Origin: Mycobacterium scrofulaceum
Lineage (GTDB): Bacteria; Actinomycetota; Actinomycetes; Mycobacteriales; Mycobacteriaceae
Length of the DNA: 64,000 nucleotides
Direction: 5' to 3'
Assembly (NCBI RefSeq): GCF_002086735.1
Contig: NZ_MVIJ01000027.1
Location: 1-64,000 of the forward strand
Under the pieces are notes generated by a model, which was given only the letters and a program-made list of their open reading frames with translations, searched no databases and was not told where the DNA came from. The position numbers were made by a program, and so were the translations under genes. Shown in pieces: positions 51,901 to 59,431 of this stretch. Each line of letters begins with the position of its first letter. Within the stretch, counting starts at the first letter, position 1.

Positions 51901-53178
51901 GGGCGGGGTCAGCCGGCCGGTCCACGCGAGCGAGGTGCTCACCATCAACGCCGTCAGGATGACGGTCGCGACCGCCACCCGCCTATCGCGCTCGGGGCGG
52001 GCGAACGCGCGCAGCCACACCGACCCGGGCACGGATCCGGGCAGCGGTATCCGCCCCAGCACCTGGGCGAGGCCCAGCACGATGGGGATCCGGATCACCG
52101 AACCCAGCTTGTGCACGTTGCGCAGCGGCGCGCCGCCGGCGTCCAGGAACGCCTGCACCGCGTGCGCCACCGGCGAGCCCAGCCCGCCGCTGTAGCCGGC
52201 CGCCATCAACACCACGCCGGTCAGCAGCATCGTCACCAATCGCCCGCGGGCAGGCATCGCCGAACCGGCCAGCCCCGCCAGTCCCGCCGCCGCGACCAGG
52301 CAGGTGGCCAGGACGGCCGCCGAGCCGGTCACCAACGGCGCCCCCGCGGTGGCCGTCGGCGCGACGTACGGGGTCCAGCTCTCGGTGCCGCGCAGGATCT
52401 CGGTCAGCGACGACCACTGCGTGGTCACCCCGGACGATTCGATGAAGTCCAGGAACGGCGGGCTGATCGCACGCAGCATCACCAGCGCCACCGCCCACCA
52501 CAGCGTCGCCAGGAACAACGCCAGCAACCACCACCCGGTGTATCGCCACCACAGCCGGTTGGGCCGGTGGCACGCCCACCAGATCACCGCGGGCAGGCAG
52601 CCCGCCAGCGTGGCGATCGCGTTGACCGCGCCCATCAGCGCGACGGCCAGGCCGGCCTGCGCGGCGAGCGCTCGCACCGACCGGTTCGTGGACGCGCGCC
52701 CCCCTTTCAGGGCCAGGATCGTGGGCAGCAACACCCACGGCGCCAGCATCATCGGCAGGGTTTCCGACGAGATGGACCCCAGGGTGGTCAGCACCCGCGG
52801 TGACAGCGCGAACGCGGCGGCACCGATGACCCGTGAGGCCGGGCTGCCGATGCCCAGCGCCTCGGCGACCCGCAACAGTCCCCAGAAGCCGACGGTGAGC
52901 AGCAGCGCCCACCACAGCCGTTGGGTGACCCAGCCCGGCAGCGAAAGCAGATGGCCGATCGCGAAGAAGGCGCCGTGCGGGAACAGGTACCCGTACGCCT
53001 GGTTCTGCGCCTGCCCGAACGGCAGCTCGCTGTTCCACAGGTTGGTGGCCCGGGCCAGGAAGCGCAGCGGGTTGGCGGTGAGATCGAGTTTGGTGTCGGG
53101 CGCGATCCGGCCCGGGGATTGGGCGAACGTCAACAGCAGGGAGAGCGCCCCGACCAACCACAGCCAACGGCGCGACAC
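48973..53178 (-). CDS. aftD: Arabinofuranosyltransferase AftD
   Basis: AftD is a large GT-C-type alpha-(1,3)-arabinofuranosyltransferase that branches arabinogalactan and lipoarabinomannan using decaprenyl-phosphoryl-arabinose. The product is 1401 residues (M. tuberculosis about 1400). The N-terminal membrane domain carries the acidic loop SPGRIAPDTKLDLTANP (about residues 21-37), the likely catalytic region; a long periplasmic part rich in beta strands includes two carbohydrate-binding-like modules (SNSLQAAVGQWLRVDFDHPV and the later TALDPS-like TAWTAPQR region); the last helices lie at about residues 1270-1395. The GTG at 53178 has no strong ribosome-binding site, so the exact start is uncertain by a few codons. 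Confidence 0.97.
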   Translation of the reverse strand: MSRRWLWLVGALSLLLTFAQSPGRIAPDTKLDLTANPLRFLARATNLWNSELPFGQAQNQAYGYLFPHGAFFAIGHLLSLPGWVTQRLWWALLLTVGFWGLLRVAEALGIGSPASRVIGAAAFALSPRVLTTLGSISSETLPMMLAPWVLLPTILALKGGRASTNRSVRALAAQAGLAVALMGAVNAIATLAGCLPAVIWWACHRPNRLWWRYTGWWLLALFLATLWWAVALVMLRAISPPFLDFIESSGVTTQWSSLTEILRGTESWTPYVAPTATAGAPLVTGSAAVLATCLVAAAGLAGLAGSAMPARGRLVTMLLTGVVLMAAGYSGGLGSPVAHAVQAFLDAGGAPLRNVHKLGSVIRIPIVLGLAQVLGRIPLPGSVPGSVWLRAFARPERDRRVAVATVILTALMVSTSLAWTGRLTPPGTFNAIPRYWQDTADWLDQHNRGTPVPGRVLVVPGAPFATQVWGTSHDEPLQVLGGSPWGVRDSIPLTPPQTIRALDSVQRLFAAGRPSAGLADTLARQGISYLVVRNDLDPDTSRSARPILVHRTVDGSPGLQKVAQFGDPVGPGTLAGFVADSGLRPRYPAIEIYRVVYRVAGGSGAPYFADVDRLPRVDGGPEVLQRLDERRRLLGQPPLGPVLLTADARGAGLPAPAVTVTDTPVARETDYGRVDLHSSAARAAGDARHTYNRVPDYPVPGADPVVGAWTGGRITVSSSSSDSTAMPDVAPATSPVAAVDGDPATAWVSNSLQAAVGQWLRVDFDHPVTNAAITLTPSATAVGAQVRRILIETATGSTTLRFDEPGKPLASALPYGETPWVRITAAGTDDGSPGVQFGITDLSITQYDASGFAHQVDLRHTVRVPGPPPGSTVAGWDLGSELLGRPGCATAPDGVRCAPSMALAPEEPVNLSRTLTVPAPTSVTPLVWVRPRQGPKLADLIAEPNTTRARGDSDLVDVLGSAYAATDGDPSTAWTAPQRVVQHKTPPTLTLTLPRPTEVTGLRLVPSRSALPAHPTMVAVNLGDGPQVRALRPGEPQTVALHPRLTDTVTVSLLDWEDVIDRNALGFDQLKPPGLAELAVLGADGHPVAPADAGRNRGREVTVDCDHGPVVAVAGRFVHTSIRTTVGALLDDAPVAAQACDRDPIALPAGQQELLISPGAQFVVDGAELTTGSAAAPAPGAVAAPVWRAWGPDRREVQAPPSATSRVLVIPESINPGWVARTGTGTRLTPVAVNGWQQGWVVPPGDPGTITLTFPPNAPYRAGLAFGLALLPLLALLALWRTRRGRPDDAPSRPWAPGPWAAVAVLAGGAVIAGAAGVLVTAAALGVRYRLRDRRLNGAAMALSAGGLILAGAVLSRHPWRSVDGYAGHSANVQLLALISVAVLAASAVTMPERVSGSRGE

Positions 53179-53287
53179 ACGGGCGGTCGGCGAACACGGG
53201 ACGGGCGAGCCGGACTCGGCGATGGCCGCTGGAGTCGGTGGCGGCGACTCGTCCCCCGCGAGCGGGCGGTGCCCCCGGCGCCCGCCG

Positions 53288-53461
53288 CTAGCTACGGTTG
53301 CCGTACTCGACCCGGTTGAGCACTGACGACTGCGGATCGCCCCCGGGGAGTGGCGGTTTCGTGTCTTGCTGCACCATCAACGTGATCCCGAAGATCGCCG
53401 CCGCGCCGAGCAGCAGACCGACCACCACGCTCGCGGCGGCGGGCGCAATGATCCGGTTCAT
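53288..53461 (-). CDS. Small DUF2613-type membrane protein, Rv0236A-type
   Basis: A 57-residue protein (MNRIIAPAAASVVVGLLLGA...) with one hydrophobic segment at about residues 5-30 and a short polar tail ending in EYGNRS. It corresponds to M. tuberculosis Rv0236A. AAGGAG sits six bases before the ATG. It lies between the second small gene (53557-53754) and aftD on the same strand, 109 bases before the aftD start. The function is unknown; a link to AftD is suggested only by synteny. Confidence 0.88.
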   Translation of the reverse strand: MNRIIAPAAASVVVGLLLGAAAIFGITLMVQQDTKPPLPGGDPQSSVLNRVEYGNRS

Positions 53462-53556
53462 CGACGGCTCCTTACAGCATCTTCAGCATCTTCGAGAACT
53501 TGGCGGTGGCCTAGCGCCAACCTAGCAGAAGCCCGGTCGGCGCCCCGGAGCGCTGG

Positions 53557-53754
53557 TCAGGGCAGACAGTGCCCGTGAAAGCACCGGTCGCCGTATTGCA
53601 CCAGCTGCGGTCCGAGGGGGCTCGGCTGGGCCGGACGGCCGCGCACGGGCGCCACGCCGTGATCGGCGACGGCCAGCGTGACGCCGACCGTCGTCGCCAT
53701 CCCGACCGACAGACCCACCGCGATGCTGGCCGCGGCCAAGGTGAAACCCGTCAT
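53557..53754 (-). CDS. DUF2613-like small membrane protein, paralogue
   Basis: A 65-residue protein starting MTGFTLAAASIAVGLSVG with one hydrophobic segment, and a tail ending LVQYGDRCFHGHCLP. It looks like a diverged tandem copy of the Rv0236A-type protein: both contain AAAS, VGL, a G-(I/V)TL-V core and a Y-G-(N/D)-R motif near the C terminus. This copy has two Cys in the tail. AAGGAG is six bases before the ATG at 53754. The longer open frame upstream overlaps the divergent lpqI start and is rejected. Confidence 0.75.
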   Translation of the reverse strand: MTGFTLAAASIAVGLSVGMATTVGVTLAVADHGVAPVRGRPAQPSPLGPQLVQYGDRCFHGHCLP

Positions 53755-53882
53755 GGCTGGCTCCTTCTCGCCCCCCGCTAGCCCAGCTAGCACCTGCCCG
53801 GGAATGCCCGCGCGGCCGGACGAGGAAACCTCGCCGCCGCCCACACCCGGAGGTCCGGACCCCGCCGTGAAAACATGGCCCG

Positions 53883-55034
53883 ATGTCATTTTCGCGCACC
53901 ATGGCCGCGGCAGGGGCCGTGCTCGCCTCCGTGTCGGCATTGGTGTCGGGCTGCGCTCACCACGCGGGCCGGTCGCCCGGCCCGTCGACCTCGGTCAGCA
54001 GGCCGGCGGCCGCACCCGCCCCGCCGGCGTGCGGTGACCTCACCGCGCTGCCGGTCCGCGACAAGCTGGCCCAGCTGCTGATGGTGGGCGTGAAGAACGC
54101 CGACGACGCCCGCTCGGTGGTCGACGACTACCACGTCGGCGGCATTTTCATCGGCAGCTGGACGGACCTGTCCCTCCTCAAGGGCCCACTGGCCGACATC
54201 GCGGCGAAGGCCGGACCGCTCCCGCTCGCGGTCAGCGTCGACGAGGAGGGCGGGCGGGTGTCGCGGTTGCGGTCGCTGATCGGCGCGTCGCCGTCCCCCC
54301 GGGAGCTGGCCCAGACCCAGACCGTCGCCCAGGTGCATGACCTGGCCGCCGTGCGCGGCAAGAAGATGCGCGACCTGGGCATCACCATCGACTTCGCCCC
54401 CGTCGTCGACGTCACCGACGCCACCGACGGGGTGATCGGCGACCGATCCTTCGGGGGCGACCCCAACACGGTCACCGCCTACGCCGGGGCGTACGCGCAG
54501 GGCCTGCGCGACGCCGGCCTGCTGCCGGTGCTCAAGCACTTCCCCGGGCACGGGCACGGCTCGGGCGACTCGCACACCGGCGGCGTGGTGACGCCGCCCC
54601 TGAGCGACCTGCAGAACGTCGACCTGGTGCCGTACCGGACGCTGGTGACGGCGGCGCCGGTCGCGGTCATGCTCGGGCACCTGCAGGTCCCCGGACTGAC
54701 GGGTGACGAGCCGGCGAGCCTGAGCGCCGCGGCGGTGCAGCTGCTGCGCAACGGCGTCGGCTACGGCGCTCCGCCGTTCAACGGCCCGGTGTTCACCGAC
54801 GACCTGTCCAGCATGGGCGCCATCTCCGACCGGTATGGCGTCGCCGAGGCGGTCCTGCGCGCCCTGCAGGCGGGCACCGACGTCGCGCTGTGGGTCACCA
54901 CCGACGAGGTGCCCGCGGTCCTGGACCGGCTGCAGAAGGCGGTGGCCGCCGGCGAACTGCCCGAGCAGCGCGTCGACGACGCGCTGGGGCGGGTGGCGAC
55001 GATGAAGGGTCGCAGCCCCGCCTGCGGCCACTGA
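53883..55034 (+). CDS. lpqI: Lipoprotein LpqI, GH3 beta-N-acetylglucosaminidase (NagZ-like)
   Basis: A 383-residue lipoprotein with signal peptide and lipobox VSGC, lipidated Cys24. The rest is a glycoside hydrolase family 3 domain of the NagZ type, which releases N-acetylglucosamine in peptidoglycan recycling. The family motif KHFPGHGHGSGDSHTG and nucleophile region VFTDDLSSMGAIS are present. The protein is therefore anchored outside the cell membrane. The ATG at 53883 lies six bases after AAACAT, a weak -10-like box, so the gene may be leaderless. It begins divergent from the two DUF2613-type genes. Confidence 0.94.
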   Translation: MSFSRTMAAAGAVLASVSALVSGCAHHAGRSPGPSTSVSRPAAAPAPPACGDLTALPVRDKLAQLLMVGVKNADDARSVVDDYHVGGIFIGSWTDLSLLKGPLADIAAKAGPLPLAVSVDEEGGRVSRLRSLIGASPSPRELAQTQTVAQVHDLAAVRGKKMRDLGITIDFAPVVDVTDATDGVIGDRSFGGDPNTVTAYAGAYAQGLRDAGLLPVLKHFPGHGHGSGDSHTGGVVTPPLSDLQNVDLVPYRTLVTAAPVAVMLGHLQVPGLTGDEPASLSAAAVQLLRNGVGYGAPPFNGPVFTDDLSSMGAISDRYGVAEAVLRALQAGTDVALWVTTDEVPAVLDRLQKAVAAGELPEQRVDDALGRVATMKGRSPACGH

Positions 55035-55047
55035 AGCGCACCAGTTG

Positions 55048-55063
55048 CTTACTCTGGAGTCAG
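55048..55063. promoter_or_regulatory. Near-palindrome CTTACT-N4-AGTCAG upstream of TetR gene
   Basis: This 16-base site has one mismatch from a perfect inverted repeat and closely matches the perfect site at 59347-59362 (CTTACT-N4-AGTAAG). It lies 25 bases before the TetR start and could mediate autoregulation. Confidence 0.5.
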
Positions 55064-55087
55064 ATAGACGGGCTAGAGAGGCATGCG

Positions 55088-55741
55088 ATGGCGGGTGGCA
55101 CCAAGCGGTTACCGCGCGCTGTTCGCGAGCAACAGATGCTCGACGCCGCCGTGCAGATGTTCTCGGTCAACGGCTACCACGAGACCTCGATGGACGCCAT
55201 CGCCGCCCAGGCGCAGATCTCCAAGCCGATGCTCTACCTGTACTACGGCTCCAAGGAGGACCTGTTCGGCGCCTGCCTGCACCGGGAGATGGCCCGGTTC
55301 ATCGACGCGGTGCGCGCGGACATCGACTTCACGCAGAGCCCGAAAGACCTGCTGCGCAACACCATCGTGGCGTTCATGCGCTACATCGACGCCAACCGGG
55401 CGTCGTGGATCGTGATGTACACCCAGGCCACCAGTTCGCAGGCGTTCGCGCACATGGTGCGCGAGGGGCGTGAACAGATCATCGAGTTGGTCGCCGGGCT
55501 GGTGCGGGCCGGCAGTCGCGGCCCGCGCGCCGAGCGCGAGCACGAGATGATGGCCGTGGCGCTGGTGGGCGCGGGGGAGGCGATGGCCAACCAGCTCAGC
55601 ACCGGCGACATCGACGCCGACGAGGCCGCCGAGCTGATGATCAACCTGTTCTGGCACGGGCTGCGGGGCGCGCCGGAGGAGCGGGAGGCCGCCGCTGCCG
55701 CGCTGCCGGAGAAGGGCGGGCCACGGGCCGCCGGGCGCTAA
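55088..55741 (+). CDS. TetR-family regulator (Rv0238-type)
   Basis: A 217-residue TetR regulator. The DNA-binding domain is REQQMLDAAVQMFSVNGYHE followed by TSMDAIAAQAQISKPMLYLYYGSKEDLF (about residues 13-60). The ligand domain is helical. Two ATGs (55083 and 55088) are close; the frame matches 55088. It sits in front of the ClC, htdX, fabG4, fadA2 and fadE5 genes and has a near-copy of the palindrome found at fabG4/fadA2 and fadE5 in its own upstream region, so it is a candidate regulator of all of them. This is an inference, tested below in findings. Confidence 0.93.
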   Translation: MAGGTKRLPRAVREQQMLDAAVQMFSVNGYHETSMDAIAAQAQISKPMLYLYYGSKEDLFGACLHREMARFIDAVRADIDFTQSPKDLLRNTIVAFMRYIDANRASWIVMYTQATSSQAFAHMVREGREQIIELVAGLVRAGSRGPRAEREHEMMAVALVGAGEAMANQLSTGDIDADEAAELMINLFWHGLRGAPEEREAAAAALPEKGGPRAAGR

Positions 55742-55745
55742 CCCC

Positions 55746-55760
55746 TACATTCGTGAGGTG
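55746..55760 (+). promoter_or_regulatory. TANNNT -10 box for leaderless ClC gene
   Basis: TACATT at 55746-55751 is followed by six bases and the GTG at 55758. It lies only four bases after the TetR stop, so this internal promoter would give a separate, leaderless ClC transcript. Confidence 0.5.
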
Positions 55761-57008
55761 GCTCGACCGCCCGCCCGCCGCAACGTCGACTTTTTCTGTG
55801 CCGTCATCATCGTCGGGCTGCTGGCCGGGGTTGCCGGGCTGGCGACCACCACGGTGCTGCGCTTCGTCGAGCACCTGACCTACCACTACACCTTCGGCAC
55901 GCTGCTGACCGGGATCACCGGGAGCAGTCCGGTCCGCCGCGCCCTGGGGCCGATGGTCGGCGGCGCGCTGGCGGGGCTCGGCTGGTGGGCGTTGCGGCGC
56001 GGCGCGGCCGTGCCGCCGCTCGCGGACACCATCGCCCGCCGCGAGCGGATACCGCGGCTGGCGTGGGGTGGCGACGCCCTATTGCAGGTGCTGCTGGTCG
56101 GCTCGGGCGCGTCCCTGGGCCGGGAGGGGGCACCCCGGCAGTTCGCCGCCGCCCTGGCCGACTGGGGCACCGCGTGGCTTCGACGGCTGACGGCCCGCGA
56201 CCGCCAGATCCTGCTCGCGTGCGCGGCGGGCGCCGGGCTGGGTGCGGTCTACGCCGTCCCGGTGGCCGGCGCGCTGTTCTCCGCCCGGATCATGCTGACC
56301 AGCTGGCGTCCCCGCGCCCTGGGCGCCGCGCTGATCACGTCGAGCCTGGCCGTGGCCGTCTGCTCGGCCGCCACGCACGACGAACCGATCCTGGACTGGC
56401 CCAACGCGAACGTGTCCTTCGAGCTGACCGGCCAGGCGCTGATCTTGGCGCCGGTGGCGCTGGCGGTGGGATTGGCGTTCACCCGGCTGATGGCGGCGGC
56501 GCGACCGGCCAAGCAGCTGCGGACGTGGGTGCTGGTTCCCGCGCTCGGCGGCGCGGGCCTGGTGATGGGGATCTGTTCGCATTGGTGGCCCGAGCTGCCC
56601 GGTAACGGCCGCAGCATCCTGACCGTCGGCCTGAACAGCGGGCTGACGCTGTCCGCCGCGCTCGCGATCCTGGCGCTGAAACCCCTGCTGACCGCGCTGT
56701 TCCTGCGCGCCGGTGGGGCGGGTGGCATGCTCACCCCGTCGCTGGCCACCGGCGCGGCCGCGGGATCGGCGCTGGTGCTGGCGATGAACACGGTGGCCGG
56801 CACGCACCTCCACGGGCCGACGGTCTCGCTGGCGGGGGCCGCCGGCGTGCTGGCCGTGACGCAGGGCTCACCGATCTGGGCGGCGATCTTCGTCTGGGAG
56901 CTCGCCCGCCCGCCGCTGTGGTTGTTTTTCCTGTTCCTGGTGACCGCGACCGGCGCCCACGCGCTCAAAGTCGTTGCCACCGGCCGTGGCCCGACGCGCT
57001 CGGGCTGA
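55758..57008 (+). CDS. ClC-family chloride channel/transporter
   Basis: A 416-residue membrane protein with about ten helices and ClC motifs: LLVGSGASLGREGAPRQF, including the gating Glu in GREG, and GGAGGMLTPSLATGA, the second anion-site motif. The usual GSGIP motif near the N-terminal third appears altered. No CBS domains are present. It should pass chloride or act as a proton/chloride exchanger. The gene begins 16 bases after the TetR stop and converges on htdX (six bases between stops). M. tuberculosis has a toxin-antitoxin pair at this position, so this is lineage-specific content. Confidence 0.9.
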   Translation: MARPPARRNVDFFCAVIIVGLLAGVAGLATTTVLRFVEHLTYHYTFGTLLTGITGSSPVRRALGPMVGGALAGLGWWALRRGAAVPPLADTIARRERIPRLAWGGDALLQVLLVGSGASLGREGAPRQFAAALADWGTAWLRRLTARDRQILLACAAGAGLGAVYAVPVAGALFSARIMLTSWRPRALGAALITSSLAVAVCSAATHDEPILDWPNANVSFELTGQALILAPVALAVGLAFTRLMAAARPAKQLRTWVLVPALGGAGLVMGICSHWWPELPGNGRSILTVGLNSGLTLSAALAILALKPLLTALFLRAGGAGGMLTPSLATGAAAGSALVLAMNTVAGTHLHGPTVSLAGAAGVLAVTQGSPIWAAIFVWELARPPLWLFFLFLVTATGAHALKVVATGRGPTRSG

Positions 57009-57014
57009 AATTTC

Positions 57015-57896
57015 CTAGAGCGCCCGGACCGTGCCGGTCAGGTACGGGTAGCCCTTGGCGACGTTGCGCAGCGCGATGTCCCAGCCGCGATGGCTTTCGT
57101 CGATGTGGCTTTCGTCGATGTGGCTTTCGTCGATGTAGAGGCCGGCGGTGCCCGGCAGCACCAGCGGCTTGCCGAACCGCACCGAGTACTTCACCGCATC
57201 CGGGAAGCGGGCCTCGATGTTCGCCAACACCGCTGCGGCGCTGAACATTCCGTGCGCGATCACGGTCGGGAAGCCGAACAGCCTGGCCGCGACGGGGTTG
57301 GTGTGGATCGGGTTGTGGTCACCGCCGACCACGGCGTAGCGCCGGATCAGCCCGGGGCTGACGCGCAGGACGGTGCTGGGCGGCGGCAGCTTGGGCTGCT
57401 TCTGCGGCGGCGGCTTCGGCTCGTCGGACAGGCTGGTGCGCTGCTGGTGCAGGAAGGTCGTCACCTGGTGCCACGCGGTGTCCTGGAAATCGCCGCCGAC
57501 GCTCACGTCGGTCACCAGGTCGACCAGCAGGCCCTTGCGGTGCTCGCGCAGGTTCTCCGCGTGCACGCGCACGCCGACGGTGTCGGTGACCGCGATCGGT
57601 CGGTGTTGCGTGATGTGGTTCTCGACGTGCACCGAACCCATTGCGGCGAAGGGGAAGTCGAACCCCGTCACCAGCGACATCATCGTGGGGAAGGTCAGCG
57701 CGAACGGATAGGTGAGCGGCACGTTGTTGCCGTAGCGCAGGCCGGTGACCGCCGCATACTCGGCCACGTTCGTGTGGTCGATGGGCAACTCCTCCACGGT
57801 CACCGTCCGCGTCGGAAGCTGGTTGCCCCTGGGCACCATCGGCAGGGCCCCGGCCGCCGCGCGCAGCATGTTCTTCAGGCCGCTTGGCTGGTTCAT
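57015..57896 (-). CDS. htdX: (3R)-hydroxyacyl-thioester dehydratase HtdX, with repeat insertion
   Basis: HtdX is a double-hotdog MaoC-like dehydratase that acts with FabG4 on hydroxyacyl thioesters. The hydratase motif reads YAVVGGDHNPIHTNPVAARLFGF followed by VIAHGM, with the catalytic Asp and His. The 293-residue product is about 13 residues longer than M. tuberculosis Rv0241c; the excess is a pentapeptide IDESH repeated three times (residues 255-269), encoded by a 15-base unit at 57091-57135. A GAGGAGGAG box precedes the ATG. It is 19 bases downstream of fabG4 on the same strand, so they form an operon. Confidence 0.94.
   Translation of the reverse strand: MNQPSGLKNMLRAAAGALPMVPRGNQLPTRTVTVEELPIDHTNVAEYAAVTGLRYGNNVPLTYPFALTFPTMMSLVTGFDFPFAAMGSVHVENHITQHRPIAVTDTVGVRVHAENLREHRKGLLVDLVTDVSVGGDFQDTAWHQVTTFLHQQRTSLSDEPKPPPQKQPKLPPPSTVLRVSPGLIRRYAVVGGDHNPIHTNPVAARLFGFPTVIAHGMFSAAAVLANIEARFPDAVKYSVRFGKPLVLPGTAGLYIDESHIDESHIDESHRGWDIALRNVAKGYPYLTGTVRAL
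57091..57135. repeat. Three perfect 15-base tandem repeats within htdX
   Basis: Copies are 57091-57105, 57106-57120 and 57121-57135. Each encodes IDESH on the minus strand, and the unit keeps the reading frame. This is a coding VNTR close to the 3' end of htdX. Confidence 0.95.
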
Positions 57897-57915
57897 CGCG
57901 TTCTCCTCCTCGCGG

Positions 57916-59280
57916 CTACGCGCCCAGCATGGCCTGGCCGCAGACGCGGATGACGTTGCCCGTCACCGCGTTTGACGCCGGGCTGGCGAAGTAGGCGATG
58001 GTCTCCGCGACGTCGACGGGTTGGCCGCCCTGCAGCAGCGAGTTCATCCGGCGGCCGACCTCGCGGGTGGCCAACGGGATCGCGGCCGTCATCTGGGTTT
58101 CGATGAAGCCCGGCGCGACGGCGTTGATCGTGATGCCCTTGCCGTACAGCTCCGGGGCCAGCGCCTGGGTGAGGCCGATCATGCCGGCCTTGGTGGTGGC
58201 GTAGTTGGTCTGTCCCCGGTTGCCCGCGATGCCGGCCATCGAGGACAGCCCGATCACCCGGCCGCCCTCGCCGATGGTGCCGTTGCCCACCAGCCCCTCG
58301 GTAAGGCGAAGGGGGGCAAGGAGATTGACGGCCAGCACGGCGTCCCAGCGGGCGTCGTCCATGTTGGCCAGCAGCTTGTCGCGGGTGATGCCCGCGTTGT
58401 TCACCAGCACGTCGGCGTGGCCGCCGTGGTGTTCGCGCAGGTGCTCGGTGATCTTGTCGACGGCGTCGTCCGCGGTGACGTCGAGCCACAACGCGGTGCC
58501 CCCGACCCGGCTGGCCGTCTCGGCCAGCGACTCGGCGGCCGACTCGACGTCGATCGCGACGACGCGGGCGCCGTCGCGGGCGAACACCTCCGCGATCGTG
58601 GCACCGATCCCGCGGGCCGCGCCGGTCACGATCGCGACCTTGCCATCCAGCGGCCGGTCCCAGTCGGCCGGCGGCGTGGAGTCGGCCTCACCGACGTAGA
58701 ACACCTGGCCGTCGACGTAGGCGGACTTCGCCGACAAGATGAACCGCATGGTCGATTCCAGGCCCGTCGCGGCGGGTTTGGCGTCGGGTGACAGGTACAC
58801 CAGCGCCACCGTGCCGCCGTTGCGGAGCTCCTTGCCCAGCGAGCGGGTGAATCCCTCCAGCGCGCGCTGGGCGATCCGCTCGTGCGTGCCGGCGGCCGCG
58901 TCGGGCGTGGTGCCCACCACCGCGACGCGCGCCGAGTGTCCCAGGTTGCGCAGCAGCGGGGTGAAGAACTCGTACAAGCCCCGCAGCCCCTCCGGCGTCG
59001 TGATGCCGGTGGCGTCGAAGACCAGGCCGCCGAACTGGTCGGCCCAGCGGCCGCCCAGGTTGTTGCCCACCAGGTCGTAGTCCTTGGCCAGCGCTGCGCG
59101 CAGCGGCTCGACGACGCGCCCCTCGCCTCCGATCAGCAGGGACCCGGCCAGCGGCGGGTCGCCGGGCCGGTAGCGGCGCAACGTCTCGGGTTGCGGGACA
59201 CCGAGCTGCTTGGCGAGAAACGATCCAGGACCGGAATTGACAATCTGGGAGAACAGATCGGACGAGACCTTGGGAGCCAC
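57916..59280 (-). CDS. fabG4: High-molecular-weight beta-ketoacyl reductase FabG4
   Basis: FabG4 reduces beta-ketoacyl-CoA or -ACP with NADH. At 454 residues it equals M. tuberculosis Rv0242c and has a two-part layout: a flavodoxin-like N-terminal domain (about residues 1-200) and a C-terminal short-chain dehydrogenase with VTGAARGIGA, NNAGITRDKL, the Ser of GLSSMAGIAG and the catalytic YATTK. The GTG at 59280 has GGAAGGT upstream. It leads the fabG4-htdX operon and is divergent from fadA2 (151 bases between starts) with a palindrome in between. Confidence 0.96.
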   Translation of the reverse strand: MAPKVSSDLFSQIVNSGPGSFLAKQLGVPQPETLRRYRPGDPPLAGSLLIGGEGRVVEPLRAALAKDYDLVGNNLGGRWADQFGGLVFDATGITTPEGLRGLYEFFTPLLRNLGHSARVAVVGTTPDAAAGTHERIAQRALEGFTRSLGKELRNGGTVALVYLSPDAKPAATGLESTMRFILSAKSAYVDGQVFYVGEADSTPPADWDRPLDGKVAIVTGAARGIGATIAEVFARDGARVVAIDVESAAESLAETASRVGGTALWLDVTADDAVDKITEHLREHHGGHADVLVNNAGITRDKLLANMDDARWDAVLAVNLLAPLRLTEGLVGNGTIGEGGRVIGLSSMAGIAGNRGQTNYATTKAGMIGLTQALAPELYGKGITINAVAPGFIETQMTAAIPLATREVGRRMNSLLQGGQPVDVAETIAYFASPASNAVTGNVIRVCGQAMLGA

Positions 59281-59346
59281 CGGAGCTACCTTCCATGTGC
59301 TTTCTCAGTCGGGGTGTGCCTACAGCACAACCGTATCGGGGACGAA

Positions 59347-59362
59347 CTTACTTCAGAGTAAG
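59347..59362. promoter_or_regulatory. Perfect palindrome CTTACT-TCAG-AGTAAG between fabG4 and fadA2
   Basis: A 16-base site with perfect 6-base arms, ten bases before a TAGTAT -10 box (59372-59377) for fadA2. It contains the TTAC-N6-GTAA core also found upstream of fadE5 and, with one mismatch, upstream of the local TetR gene. Confidence 0.65.
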
Positions 59363-59371
59363 AACAGTGGG

Positions 59372-59377
59372 TAGTAT
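59372..59377 (+). promoter_or_regulatory. -10 box TAGTAT for fadA2
   Basis: TAGTAT fits TANNNT and predicts a transcription start near 59384, with a leader of about 48 bases before the fadA2 GTG at 59432. The palindrome at 59347-59362 lies in its -35 region, consistent with repression. Confidence 0.5.
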
Positions 59378-59431
59378 GGCCCCAGACGGGCGATCCGGAA
59401 ACCAATAGACGGCAGATACACGGAGAAGACA

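Noticed and set aside
49822..52803. 993-codon plus-strand open frame opposite aftD
   Set aside because: Shadow of aftD with low-complexity Arg/His/Gly/Gln content.
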